From Actinomycetes bacterium (GTDB lineage: Bacteria; Actinomycetota; Acidimicrobiia; Acidimicrobiales; RAAP-2), in the NCBI GenBank assembly GCA_021807655.1, contig JAKBCT010000019.1:1-12585 (forward strand): 12,585 nucleotides of DNA, in the 5' to 3' direction. The notes beneath the pieces were generated by a model, which searched no databases, was not told where the DNA came from, and worked only from the letters and a program-made list of their open reading frames with translations. The translations under genes and the position numbers were made by a program. This document shows positions 5,786 to 12,585 of this stretch, one piece after another. Numbering within the stretch: the stretch's first letter is position 1; every line of letters begins with the position of its first letter.

Positions 5786-6982
5786 CTAGCGCGTCACCAG
5801 GTCCGGTGACGTCGCCATGCCCCGTCGCCAGGTGGAGCGGGCGATGATCTTGGACGGATCGGCGCGATCCTTGTACTTCTCTGCGACGTCGCGGATCTCC
5901 TCGAGCAGGCCCTCGGAGAGCATCGTCGGGTCGAGTCCGAGCGCGAGGAACTGTTCGCGGCTCACGTTGAGCTCGTTCTGGGCCGCCTCGCGACGGGGGT
6001 TCGGCAGGTTCGCGATCGGCACGCCGGTCATTGACGAGATCAGGTTCGCGAGGTCGCCCACCCGGTAGGTCTCGGTCACCTGGTTGAAGACCTTGGGCTT
6101 CTCGCCGCGCGCGGGCGGGTTCTCCAGCGCGATCTGGATGCAGCGCACCGTGTCACGAATGTGGATGAACGCCCGGGTCTGCCCGCCGGTACCGTGCACG
6201 GTAAGCGGGTGGCCGATCGCGGCCTGCATCAAGAAGCGATTGAGCACCGTGCCGTAGTCCCCGTCGTAGTCGAACCGGTTGATGAGCCGTTCGTCGCGGA
6301 TGGTCTGGGGCGTCTGGGTCCCCCAGACGATCCCCTGGTGGAGATCGGTGATGCGGATCTGATCGTTCGAGGTGTAAAAGGCGAACAGAAGCTGGTCGAG
6401 GGTCTTGGTGAGGTGGTAGACCGATCCCGGGTTGGCGGGGTGCAGTATCTCGCGGTCGATCTCACCGTCGGGCGTGGGCACCTTCACGGTCAGGTAGCCC
6501 TCGGGGATCGGCGCCGAGCCCGACCAGCCGTAGCCGTAGACGCCCATGGTGCCCAGGTGCACCAGCGCGACGTCCTGGCCGGTCTCGGCAATGGCGGCCA
6601 GCACGTTATGCGTGCCGCGCACGTTGTTGTCGACGGTATAGCGCTTCGCCGCAATGTTGCGCATCGAGTACGGCGCGGCGCGCTGCTCGCCGAAGTGGAC
6701 GATGGCGTCGGGTTGCGCGTCGCGCAGCAGCGCCTCAAAACGGTCGTACTCTACGGCGAGATCGAGTCGCACGAAGCCGATCTCCTGGCCGGTGAGCTCG
6801 CGCCACGCCGCAATGCGCTCACCGATCGGCCGAATCGGCGTCAGCGACTCCACCTCGAGCTCGAGGTCGATGGCCCGCCGGCTGAGGTTGTCCACGATCG
6901 TGACGTCGTGCCCGATGTCCGACAGGTGCAGCGAGGTTGGCCATCCGCAGAAGCCGTCACCACCGAGTACGAGTACCTTCAC
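5786..6982 (-). CDS. sqdB: UDP-sulfoquinovose synthase
   Basis: A 398-residue short-chain dehydrogenase/epimerase-type enzyme that converts UDP-glucose and sulfite to UDP-sulfoquinovose, the head-group donor for the sulfolipid SQDG. The NAD-binding loop is GGDGFCGW (7-14). Highly diagnostic segments of the SQD1/SqdB family follow: SLTPI (46-50), HFGEQRAAPYSM (96-107), LGTMGVYG with T145, the catalytic Y189 and K193 in YHLTK, LNRFLMQAAIGHPLTVHGTGGQTR (within 247-270) and KVFNQVTE. The length equals the family norm. The GTG start at 6982 has a strong AAGGAG site 6 nt upstream. No sulfoquinovosyltransferase gene (SqdX/SqdD) is adjacent, so the sugar could go to membrane lipid or, as with archaeal Agl3, to a glycan. 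Identity is very secure; the end product is not. Confidence 0.95.
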   Translation of the reverse strand: MKVLVLGGDGFCGWPTSLHLSDIGHDVTIVDNLSRRAIDLELEVESLTPIRPIGERIAAWRELTGQEIGFVRLDLAVEYDRFEALLRDAQPDAIVHFGEQRAAPYSMRNIAAKRYTVDNNVRGTHNVLAAIAETGQDVALVHLGTMGVYGYGWSGSAPIPEGYLTVKVPTPDGEIDREILHPANPGSVYHLTKTLDQLLFAFYTSNDQIRITDLHQGIVWGTQTPQTIRDERLINRFDYDGDYGTVLNRFLMQAAIGHPLTVHGTGGQTRAFIHIRDTVRCIQIALENPPARGEKPKVFNQVTETYRVGDLANLISSMTGVPIANLPNPRREAAQNELNVSREQFLALGLDPTMLSEGLLEEIRDVAEKYKDRADPSKIIARSTWRRGMATSPDLVTR

Positions 6983-7031
6983 GAACCACTCCTTACCGTT
7001 TCAGTCGCGACGCGGACCGTCGCGCTCAGAA

Positions 7032-7063
7032 GGTGGCGGGGACACGTCCGTGACCCCGCCACC
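7032..7063 (-). terminator. Hairpin terminator after putA
   Basis: GGTGGCGGGG at 7032-7041 pairs perfectly with CCCCGCCACC at 7054-7063. The 12-nt loop can form a further 3-bp CAC/GTG stem. It lies 24 bp past the putA stop and 49 bp before the sqdB start. There is no U-run after the stem on the minus strand, as is common for actinobacterial terminators. It should separate putA from the sqdB transcript. Confidence 0.65.
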
Positions 7064-7087
7064 CTACCAAAGCGACGCGAAACGCTC

Positions 7088-10000
7088 CTAGTCCCCGTCC
7101 AGACCAGGGCAGTTCGGTCGTGGCCCGGCCCCCACGGCGCCGTAGCGATTGTTGGTGATCGACACGCTCTGTTCGAGCAGCCATCGCGGCCCCTCGACCG
7201 CGCCGTCCTGGGCGAGTGGTCGACGGTCGACCGTGACCCCGAGCGAGACCAGTTCGGGCGTCGGTGGCTCGTCGACGCTCAACCACCGCACCCGGCTCAT
7301 CGCCGAGGCGCCAGCGACGAGCGACGCCGCGGTCTCGACGACGGCCCCGGGAACCGCCGCCACGGCCGCCGCGGCGCTGAAGCGCACCGCGACGCCGAGC
7401 GTGTCGACAATGCGTCGAAGATAGGCCACCGCCATCGGCTCGATGTCGACGTCGATGCGCACGACGATGGGCCGCGGCGCGCGGCGGTAGCGATGGGGAT
7501 TTCGCTCGGCGCCCAGGCCGCTCTCGTCGATCGCCCGCGCGCCGACGCGCGTCCACCAGTCAGTCAGCGACTCGCTGGCGACGGCGAGGTCCGTGACAGT
7601 CGGCCATCGTCGCAGGCACGCCACGTAGTTCGCGCCACCGGCCTTCGCGGTTGGACCGACGCTGCTGCGTCGCCAGCCCCCGAAGGGCTGGCGACCGACG
7701 ACGGCGCCGGTAACGCCTCGATTGACGTAGGCGTTCCCGACCTCGACGGACTCGAGCCACTGCTCACACTCGGCGCGGTCGAGGGATTGCAGCCCACCGG
7801 TGAGGCCGTAGGGAATCTCGTTCTGCCACTGGATGGCCGTGGTGAGATCGGGCGCCGTCATGACGCCGAGCACCGGCCCGAACCACTCGTTGTGGTGCGT
7901 CCACGACCCTGGTGACACCCCGGTCTTGATTCCGGGTCGCCAACGGCGGTGTTCGGCGTCGAGCGCACGGGGTTCGACCAGCCACCGCTCACCGGGTTCG
8001 AGACCGAGCGCGCGCGACAGCGCCGTCCCCGGCGGGCTAATGAGGGGACCAACGGTCGTCGCCCACTCGTCGGCGCCACCGACCACCAGTGTGGTCACGG
8101 CGTCAACCAGCTGCGACCAGAACTGCGGGTTGTCGGCCGTCGCCCGATCGATGATGGCCAAGCTCGCCGCACTGCACTTCTGGCCGGCGTGACCGAAGGC
8201 CGACTGCACGAGGTCCTTCACGGCGGCGTCGACGTCGGCGGCGCTCGTGATCACCATCGCGTTCTTCCCACTCGTCTCGGCGAGCAGGTTGATCGACGGC
8301 TTCCACGAGGTGAACAGCACGGCGGTGTCAAACGAACCGGTCAGAATCACGGCGTCGACGCCTTCGTGGGTCACCAGATGGCGACCGCAGTCATCGTCGC
8401 GAGTGGGGACGAACTGCACGACATCGCGGGGCACGCCGGCGTCCCAGAGTGCCGTCACGATCTCCCAACCCGTGGCCACCGCCTCGGGTGCGGGCTTGAG
8501 GATTACCGCGTTGCCGGCGGCGAGCGCGGCCGCGACGCCACCGAGGGGAATCGCGAGTGGGAAGTTCCACGGCGGCACGACGAGCACCACGCCGAGCGGC
8601 GTTGAGTCGCCGACTGACCGATGACGAGCGTAGTAGCGCAGGTAGTCGGCGCCCTCGCTCACCTCGGGATCGGCCTCGGCGACCGTCTTGCCGCCGTCGC
8701 GACCCATCACGGCGACGAGGTACGCCCGTCGCTCGACCAACCGGTCCGCGGCCCCGTCGAGCAGACGCTGACGGGCGTCGTCATCGAGACGGGCCCAGCC
8801 GGGCTGGGCCCCCCGGGCGCGCGCGATCGCTCGGTCGACGCCAACGATCGACGCCACGCGGTACCGGTACCACGCCGTCGCGTGGCTCGGATCATCGCCT
8901 CGCACCCAGTCCTCGGGCTCGCCGGGTACGACCAACGACTCGTCACCGACCACCGCGTCCTCGGCCGCGCCGACCTCGGTGACGGCCCGTTGCAGCGCCG
9001 CGACGTAAAACGGGTCGGTGGGGTCACCGTCGGCGACGTTGGCAAAAGCCGTCGACGTCGACGGTGGCGCAGCGTGACGCCGCCGTTCGGTGTCGAGGTG
9101 GTGGCGGGCCTCGATCGAGGCGAGGAAGCGCTGGCGCTGGTCCTCGAAGATGGCCGGGTCGCGGGCAATGGTGAAGGCGGCGCGCAGGTAGTTCTCGGGC
9201 GCGGTGTTCTCGTCGAGTCGCCGAACGAGATAGGCCACCGCCGCCGAGAAGTCGTCCTCGCGCGTCACGGGCGCGTAGAGCAAGACCGGGTGACCCGCCG
9301 CGACGAGCGCCGCCGCTTCGGCGGGCGCCATGCCCTCGAGCATCTCCACGTCCAGCTGCGCCGATAGACCGCGCACCCGGGCAATGGCCAGCGCCCAGGC
9401 CACGTGAAAGAGGTTGTGGCTCGCCACCCCGACGCGCACCGCCGCGGCGTGTTCGGGTCGCAGCGCGACGTCGAGCAGGCGGGCGTAGCTCGCGTCCACG
9501 TCGGCCTTGGAACCGTAGGGAGCCGCGCGCCACCCGTGCAGCTCGGCCTCCACGTGCTCCATGGCGAGGTTCGCCCCCTTGACCAGTCGGACCTTGATCG
9601 AGGTGCCCGTGCGGGCGTACCGCTCGAGCGACCAGCTGACGAGCTCCCCGAACGCGTCGTGGCTGTCGGGAAGGTAGGCCTGCAGGACGACGCCGGCGGC
9701 GAGCTGATCGAATTCGGGTTCGCTGAGCACCGTGCGAAACGCGTCAATGGTCAGGCGAAGGTCCCGGTACTCCTCCATGTCCAGGTTGACGAAGACGTCG
9801 TGCTCGCGCGCCGCGCGATAGAGCGGCCGCAGCCGCTCAACCACGCGCGCCAGGGATCCGTCGTGGTCGATGGTCGTCAACTGGCTGACGATCGAGGAGA
9901 CCTTCACCGACACGTAGTTCACGTCGGGGCGCGCGATCACCTCGAGCACCCGCGCCAGTCGGTCGGCGGCCTCGCTCTCGCCGAGGACCGCCTCACCGAC

Positions 10001-10453
10001 CACGTTCACGTTGACGCCAAGGCCCTGTTGTCGTCGCGCCCCGACGTGGCGGGCCAGCGCCACGGGGTCGGCGTCGAGGATGAGGTCGGCACTCAGGCGC
10101 CGGATCCGCCAGCGAACGAGGCGCACCACGGTCGTCGGCGCCACCGGTCCGAGCCCGGCGAGCAGGCGCAGTCCCAAGGCGTTGAGCGGCCCGAGACCGC
10201 GAGCCGACGCTCGTCGCGCCGAGGCACGCAGAACCCGCACCGCCGACTCGGTCGACGTGAAGCGCATCACCTCGTCGGTCAACGCGATCGTCACGTCGAG
10301 GGCCGCAGCCTCTCGAAACAGGCCCACGAAGCGTCGGCGAACCGCGCGGTCGTGTCGGCTGCGTCGCCGCTCCGCGTCGTTCAACAGCCGGGCGACCACG
10401 TCGCACGCGTCGACGGCGAGCACGTCAAGTGCGGTATCGGTACCCGCAGCCAT
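7088..10453 (-). CDS. putA: Bifunctional proline dehydrogenase / delta-1-pyrroline-5-carboxylate dehydrogenase
   Basis: A 1121-residue enzyme oxidising proline to glutamate in two steps, with FAD in the first domain and NAD+ in the second. The proline dehydrogenase barrel covers about 60-450: YVSVKVSSI (180-188), VNLDMEEYRDL (222-232), VVLQAYLPDS, IKVRLVKGANL (286-296), SHNLFHVAWA and the substrate motif RRLDEN (411-416). The aldehyde dehydrogenase covers about 530-950: PPWNFPLAIPLGG (627-639), ILKPAPE (K653), base E726 in LLAETSGK and nucleophile C760 in GHAGQKCSAAS. A C-terminal extension ends in SITNNRYGAVGAGPRPNCPG (from 1098), as in other long PutA proteins. There is no ribbon-helix-helix domain at the N-terminus, so it should not repress its own gene. 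ATG 10453 has a strong GGGAGG site upstream. Product identity is very secure. Confidence 0.95.
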   Translation of the reverse strand: MAAGTDTALDVLAVDACDVVARLLNDAERRRSRHDRAVRRRFVGLFREAAALDVTIALTDEVMRFTSTESAVRVLRASARRASARGLGPLNALGLRLLAGLGPVAPTTVVRLVRWRIRRLSADLILDADPVALARHVGARRQQGLGVNVNVVGEAVLGESEAADRLARVLEVIARPDVNYVSVKVSSIVSQLTTIDHDGSLARVVERLRPLYRAAREHDVFVNLDMEEYRDLRLTIDAFRTVLSEPEFDQLAAGVVLQAYLPDSHDAFGELVSWSLERYARTGTSIKVRLVKGANLAMEHVEAELHGWRAAPYGSKADVDASYARLLDVALRPEHAAAVRVGVASHNLFHVAWALAIARVRGLSAQLDVEMLEGMAPAEAAALVAAGHPVLLYAPVTREDDFSAAVAYLVRRLDENTAPENYLRAAFTIARDPAIFEDQRQRFLASIEARHHLDTERRRHAAPPSTSTAFANVADGDPTDPFYVAALQRAVTEVGAAEDAVVGDESLVVPGEPEDWVRGDDPSHATAWYRYRVASIVGVDRAIARARGAQPGWARLDDDARQRLLDGAADRLVERRAYLVAVMGRDGGKTVAEADPEVSEGADYLRYYARHRSVGDSTPLGVVLVVPPWNFPLAIPLGGVAAALAAGNAVILKPAPEAVATGWEIVTALWDAGVPRDVVQFVPTRDDDCGRHLVTHEGVDAVILTGSFDTAVLFTSWKPSINLLAETSGKNAMVITSAADVDAAVKDLVQSAFGHAGQKCSAASLAIIDRATADNPQFWSQLVDAVTTLVVGGADEWATTVGPLISPPGTALSRALGLEPGERWLVEPRALDAEHRRWRPGIKTGVSPGSWTHHNEWFGPVLGVMTAPDLTTAIQWQNEIPYGLTGGLQSLDRAECEQWLESVEVGNAYVNRGVTGAVVGRQPFGGWRRSSVGPTAKAGGANYVACLRRWPTVTDLAVASESLTDWWTRVGARAIDESGLGAERNPHRYRRAPRPIVVRIDVDIEPMAVAYLRRIVDTLGVAVRFSAAAAVAAVPGAVVETAASLVAGASAMSRVRWLSVDEPPTPELVSLGVTVDRRPLAQDGAVEGPRWLLEQSVSITNNRYGAVGAGPRPNCPGLDGD

Positions 10454-10489
10454 GACCACCTCCCGAACGGCTACGTTGCCGCCCACGCG

Positions 10490-10498
10490 TTTCTAGCA
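10490..10498 (-). promoter_or_regulatory. Possible putA promoter (-10 region)
   Basis: TGC-TAGAAA on the minus strand resembles an extended -10 element but ends in A rather than T. It would start RNA near 10483, leaving about 30 nt of leader with the GGGAGG ribosome site before ATG 10453. Upstream, at about 10510-10545, lie short complementary GC arms (GCCCGA/TCGGGC) that may end the preceding gene; this is weak. Confidence 0.3.
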
Positions 10499-10581
10499 CA
10501 CCGCGCCGAGCCCGATCGGTGGCCGGCGCGGCGTCGGGCCGAGTGCGCGAGTGGTCCTTCAGTGGAACGAGCGCGACCCCG

Positions 10582-11031
10582 TCAGTGCTTGGTCGACCAC
10601 GGCACACGTTCGCCCGAACGGCGAAACAGGCGCAACGACGCAACGACTTGGACGATCCCGGCGATCAGCGCCAAGATGATGCCAATCCGCGGACCGTAGT
10701 TGAAGCCGCCCACCGAGGCACTCGGCATCGTGATCCAGCGCAGCGCAACGAGCACCGTCCCCACGATCGACAGGCTAACGACCCACGTCGCAGGCCCCGC
10801 CGACGTGGTGCGCATCGTCGTCCCCGATCGCAGCATCACCGTGTACACGCCGGCGGCCACGACCAAGATCGCGCCGAGCCAGCCGTACCCCGAGCCGAAG
10901 CCGTTGGTCGACGCGCTGAGTGGACCGGCTGAAACGCCGTACCACGGCAGAAACATCGAGAGCAGAGCTACCACGCTCGCCACGGCCACTACCCGATCCA
11001 TTCCCTTAATCTGTTTGATGTCAATGGCCAC
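10582..11031 (-). CDS. Four-helix membrane protein of unknown function
   Basis: 149 residues with four predicted membrane helices at about 13-34 (RVVAVASVVALLSMFLPWYG), 49-67, 81-102 and 112-136. The loop between helices 1 and 2 is rich in Gly and Ser. The C-terminus is basic (RLFRRSGERVPWSTKH), and short cytoplasmic ends are expected. The FLPWYG end of helix 1 is common in small actinobacterial membrane proteins, but no named family is recognised and there are no catalytic motifs. The GTG start at 11031 has a G-rich ribosome site (GGGGGG, 3 nt upstream); the ATG at codon 11 is a less likely alternative. It lies 128 bp before putA on the same strand. A role linked to proline use, such as an auxiliary membrane protein, cannot be shown from the sequence. 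Confidence 0.82.
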   Translation of the reverse strand: MAIDIKQIKGMDRVVAVASVVALLSMFLPWYGVSAGPLSASTNGFGSGYGWLGAILVVAAGVYTVMLRSGTTMRTTSAGPATWVVSLSIVGTVLVALRWITMPSASVGGFNYGPRIGIILALIAGIVQVVASLRLFRRSGERVPWSTKH

Positions 11032-11076
11032 GTTCCCCCCAGTCGTTCGTGGACGCCCGACACGGCGTCACCCGTC

Positions 11077-11082
11077 ATGGTA
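11077..11082 (-). promoter_or_regulatory. Possible -10 element for the four-helix membrane protein gene
   Basis: TACCAT on the minus strand matches TANNNT and would start RNA near 11070, giving about a 40-nt leader before GTG 11031. No -35 element stands at the right distance. It is the only good -10 match in this part of the divergent gap. Confidence 0.3.
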
Positions 11083-11585
11083 GGCCTGACGATGTGCCCC
11101 GCGTCGACTCAAACCCGTGACGACGTCGAACGCTGCGTCGCTCCGATCACCCGTTGCGATCAGGGCAACGACGACCGCGGCCAGGGGACTCGGTTCCGAC
11201 CGTCCCCGAAGCCGTCCACGGCACCGGGACAGCGGGCCACGTCGCACGATTCGACTCGGTCTCCCCGCTCGTGTCGTTCGCCGGCCCGACTGACCAGTTG
11301 GCCCGAGGCTCGCGAGCCCGGTGCGCGGTCGTCACGTACGTCGACCACCGCAGTCCCGTCGACCCCGCAGCGTCGCAACGTGACGAGTTCCGAGCGACGA
11401 CTACTCTTGCGCCAACCGCCGGCGCTCGCCTCGTTCGCTTCGCCACCGGTCGCTTCTCGCGCCGTGCGAGACGCCGTTCGTCGTGTCGAACCGTCGGGCC
11501 CGCGTCACCACCTCGCGTTACCACGGGTGTAGAACGAGTGGGGGTGGCCCGTCGCCACAAGGAAACGAGGGGGACCGCGGCGTTG
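11083..11585. other. About 500 bp without a supported gene, between divergent genes
   Basis: No frame here has a recognisable domain or a convincing ribosome site. The reading frame of the downstream metallo-beta-lactamase-fold gene stays open back to 11121 (TGA at 11118-11120). By eye its third-position GC is high up to about 11390 and drops towards 11580, which suggests non-coding DNA just before the GTG. A 12-bp perfect palindrome, GGCTCGCGAGCC, lies at 11307-11318. No tRNA or known riboswitch pattern was seen. It could hold regulatory DNA, a decayed gene or an N-terminal extension. Confidence 0.4.
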
Positions 11586-12585
11586 GTGCGTAACGTAGCC
11601 CCAAACTCTCGTGACGCCGTCGAGATCGCCGACCGCGTGTGGTGGGTCGGTTCCTCGCTGCCCGGCGGTGAGTTGCAGAACAATGTCTACCTCGTCGAGC
11701 AGGGCGACGAGTCAGTGTTAATCGACCCGGGCTCCGCGCTGGCCGTCGACGAGACGATCCGCAAGGTGGAAACGGTCATCGACCTCGACGCCGTTCGCTG
11801 GGTGATCTGCTCCCAGCCTGACGTCGACAAAGTCTCGGCCCTGGCACCACTGGTGGCGCGTGGTCTGCACGGTGCGACCGTCGTCACGCACTGGCGCACG
11901 CTGTCAGCCCTTCGTCGCACTGGCGTCAACTTGGCCTTCCGTGACATCAACGACCAGCACCACCTGCTCGAGCTCACTGATCGCGCGTTGCGGTTCCTGC
12001 CCACGCCGTACCTGCGCGCCACCGGCTCGTTCGCCACCTTCGACGTCGCGACGTGTACGTTGTTCAGCTCCGACCTCTTTGGGAGCTTCGACGGCGGCGA
12101 CAGCCTGCTGCTGCAGTCTGAGAACTCCCTGGACGCGATCCGCGAATTCCACGAGTACGCCGTGCCCAGCCGCGATGTCCTCGCGCACGCGCTCGCCCAG
12201 GCGCGGTCCGCGTCACCGCGCATGATCGCCCCCCAGCATGGCCAACTCGTACCCGAGCCGCTGATCCCGGCGGTCTACTTCGTGCTCGACGACCTCGACT
12301 GCGGCGTCATGCTGCTCACGCGAGATGACCCGGGGCTGGCGTTCCTCTTCGCGGCAAATCGATCGATCCACGGCGTCATCAACACGATGGTCAAGGAACA
12401 CGACTTTTCGACCGTCACGGCCTACCTCGCCGACCTGGCTCACCGAACCCTCAACGCCCAGTACTTCGAGATCTGGGCACGCGCCAACGACGTCGTTTTT
12501 CGTTTCGAACCGGCCGACGACTACGCCGGACACCCGGCCGATCCCCCGGGCGACGTCGCACGGGCCTTCGACGGTGGCGAGGTCC
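11586..12585 (+). CDS. Metallo-beta-lactamase-fold protein with degenerate metal site, partial
   Basis: 333 codons are present and the gene runs off the right edge. The N-terminal part follows the diiron/ODP-type metallo-beta-lactamase fold: EIADRVWWVGSS, NNVYLVEQGDESVLIDPGSA (32-51), then the metal loop, FSSDLFG (160-166) and IAPQHGQLVPEP (214-225). The first ligand loop reads SQPDVDKVSAL (76-86) where relatives carry histidines, and the next ligand region reads YLRATGSF (142-149) where a His-x-x-Gly is usual. D163 and H218 remain. So two expected histidines are missing, and hydrolase or oxygen-binding chemistry is doubtful. Residues 226-333 form another, unrecognised domain, perhaps a link to a signalling output beyond the window. 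GTG 11586 is chosen for its distance to the fold; TTG 11583, 9 nt after a G-rich site (GAGGGGG), is equally possible, and the frame is open further upstream. Confidence 0.72.
   Translation, partial: MRNVAPNSRDAVEIADRVWWVGSSLPGGELQNNVYLVEQGDESVLIDPGSALAVDETIRKVETVIDLDAVRWVICSQPDVDKVSALAPLVARGLHGATVVTHWRTLSALRRTGVNLAFRDINDQHHLLELTDRALRFLPTPYLRATGSFATFDVATCTLFSSDLFGSFDGGDSLLLQSENSLDAIREFHEYAVPSRDVLAHALAQARSASPRMIAPQHGQLVPEPLIPAVYFVLDDLDCGVMLLTRDDPGLAFLFAANRSIHGVINTMVKEHDFSTVTAYLADLAHRTLNAQYFEIWARANDVVFRFEPADDYAGHPADPPGDVARAFDGGEV

Noticed and set aside
6161..7915. A 584-codon open frame on the plus strand
   Set aside because: It lies antisense to sqdB and the end of putA, both certain, and its Arg/Asp/Gly-rich translation has no domain. 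Long antisense frames are common in GC-rich DNA.
9404..10699. A 431-codon open frame on the plus strand
   Set aside because: It is antisense to the proline dehydrogenase domain of putA and part of the membrane-protein gene, with no recognisable motif.
11077..11532. A 151-codon plus-strand frame in the divergent gap
   Set aside because: By eye its third-position GC is lower than in the alternative frame, the translation is Ser/Arg/Pro-rich without a domain, and it has no good ribosome site.
11147..11683. A 178-codon minus-strand frame
   Set aside because: It overlaps the start of the metallo-beta-lactamase-fold gene and shares its third codon positions, so it is explained as an antisense shadow.
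1..12585. tRNA, rRNA, CRISPR arrays, insertion sequences, phage genes
   Set aside because: I looked for T-loop-like motifs, regularly spaced repeats and transposase or integrase motifs and found none; the few GTTCGA-like strings lack surrounding cloverleaf pairing.

Overview
The window is GC-rich, compact, gene-dense DNA with GTG start codons, a DUF2510-type leader domain, a CvpA/MarP-like membrane protein and several start codons placed where transcription itself should begin (leaderless genes). This fits an actinobacterium, and the mix of a bifunctional proline oxidase and UDP-sulfoquinovose synthase would suit an uncultured Acidimicrobiia-like lineage. That placement is an inference, since no rRNA or marker gene is present.

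Left part (1-4600): a truncated CvpA-like membrane protein and an aldehyde dehydrogenase lie on the minus strand. Only 22 bp separates the aldehyde dehydrogenase from a divergent plus-strand unit. That unit is a long ORF joining a DUF2510/membrane half to a THAP4/nitrobindin-like heme-binding barrel, followed with a 1-nt stop/start overlap by an acyl-CoA dehydrogenase. An internal -10 element and Shine-Dalgarno site show that the barrel half could also be made alone.

Middle part (4588-7063): a minus-strand run starts with sqdB (UDP-sulfoquinovose synthase). It continues with a DUF1003-type membrane/coiled-coil protein, a 45-residue single-pass membrane microprotein and a secreted HNH-like protein. 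The last three are joined by two successive GTGA overlaps. The last gene overlaps the acyl-CoA dehydrogenase tail to tail by 13 bp.

Right part (7032-12585): putA (1121 aa, proline dehydrogenase plus P5C dehydrogenase) ends at a strong hairpin terminator and is preceded by a four-helix membrane protein of unknown role. About 550 bp without a clear gene then separates this minus-strand block from a divergent, truncated metallo-beta-lactamase-fold protein whose metal site looks partly destroyed.

Functionally the window holds catabolic oxidoreductases (aldehyde, acyl-CoA, proline), one sulfosugar-nucleotide enzyme and several envelope proteins of unknown role. No tRNA, rRNA, CRISPR array, insertion sequence or phage gene was seen. 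The best candidates for undescribed biology are the three-gene GTGA cascade, the DUF2510-membrane/heme-barrel fusion with its internal start, the shared TGNGAGACT-N6-start layout of two genes, and the degenerate metallo-beta-lactamase-fold protein.
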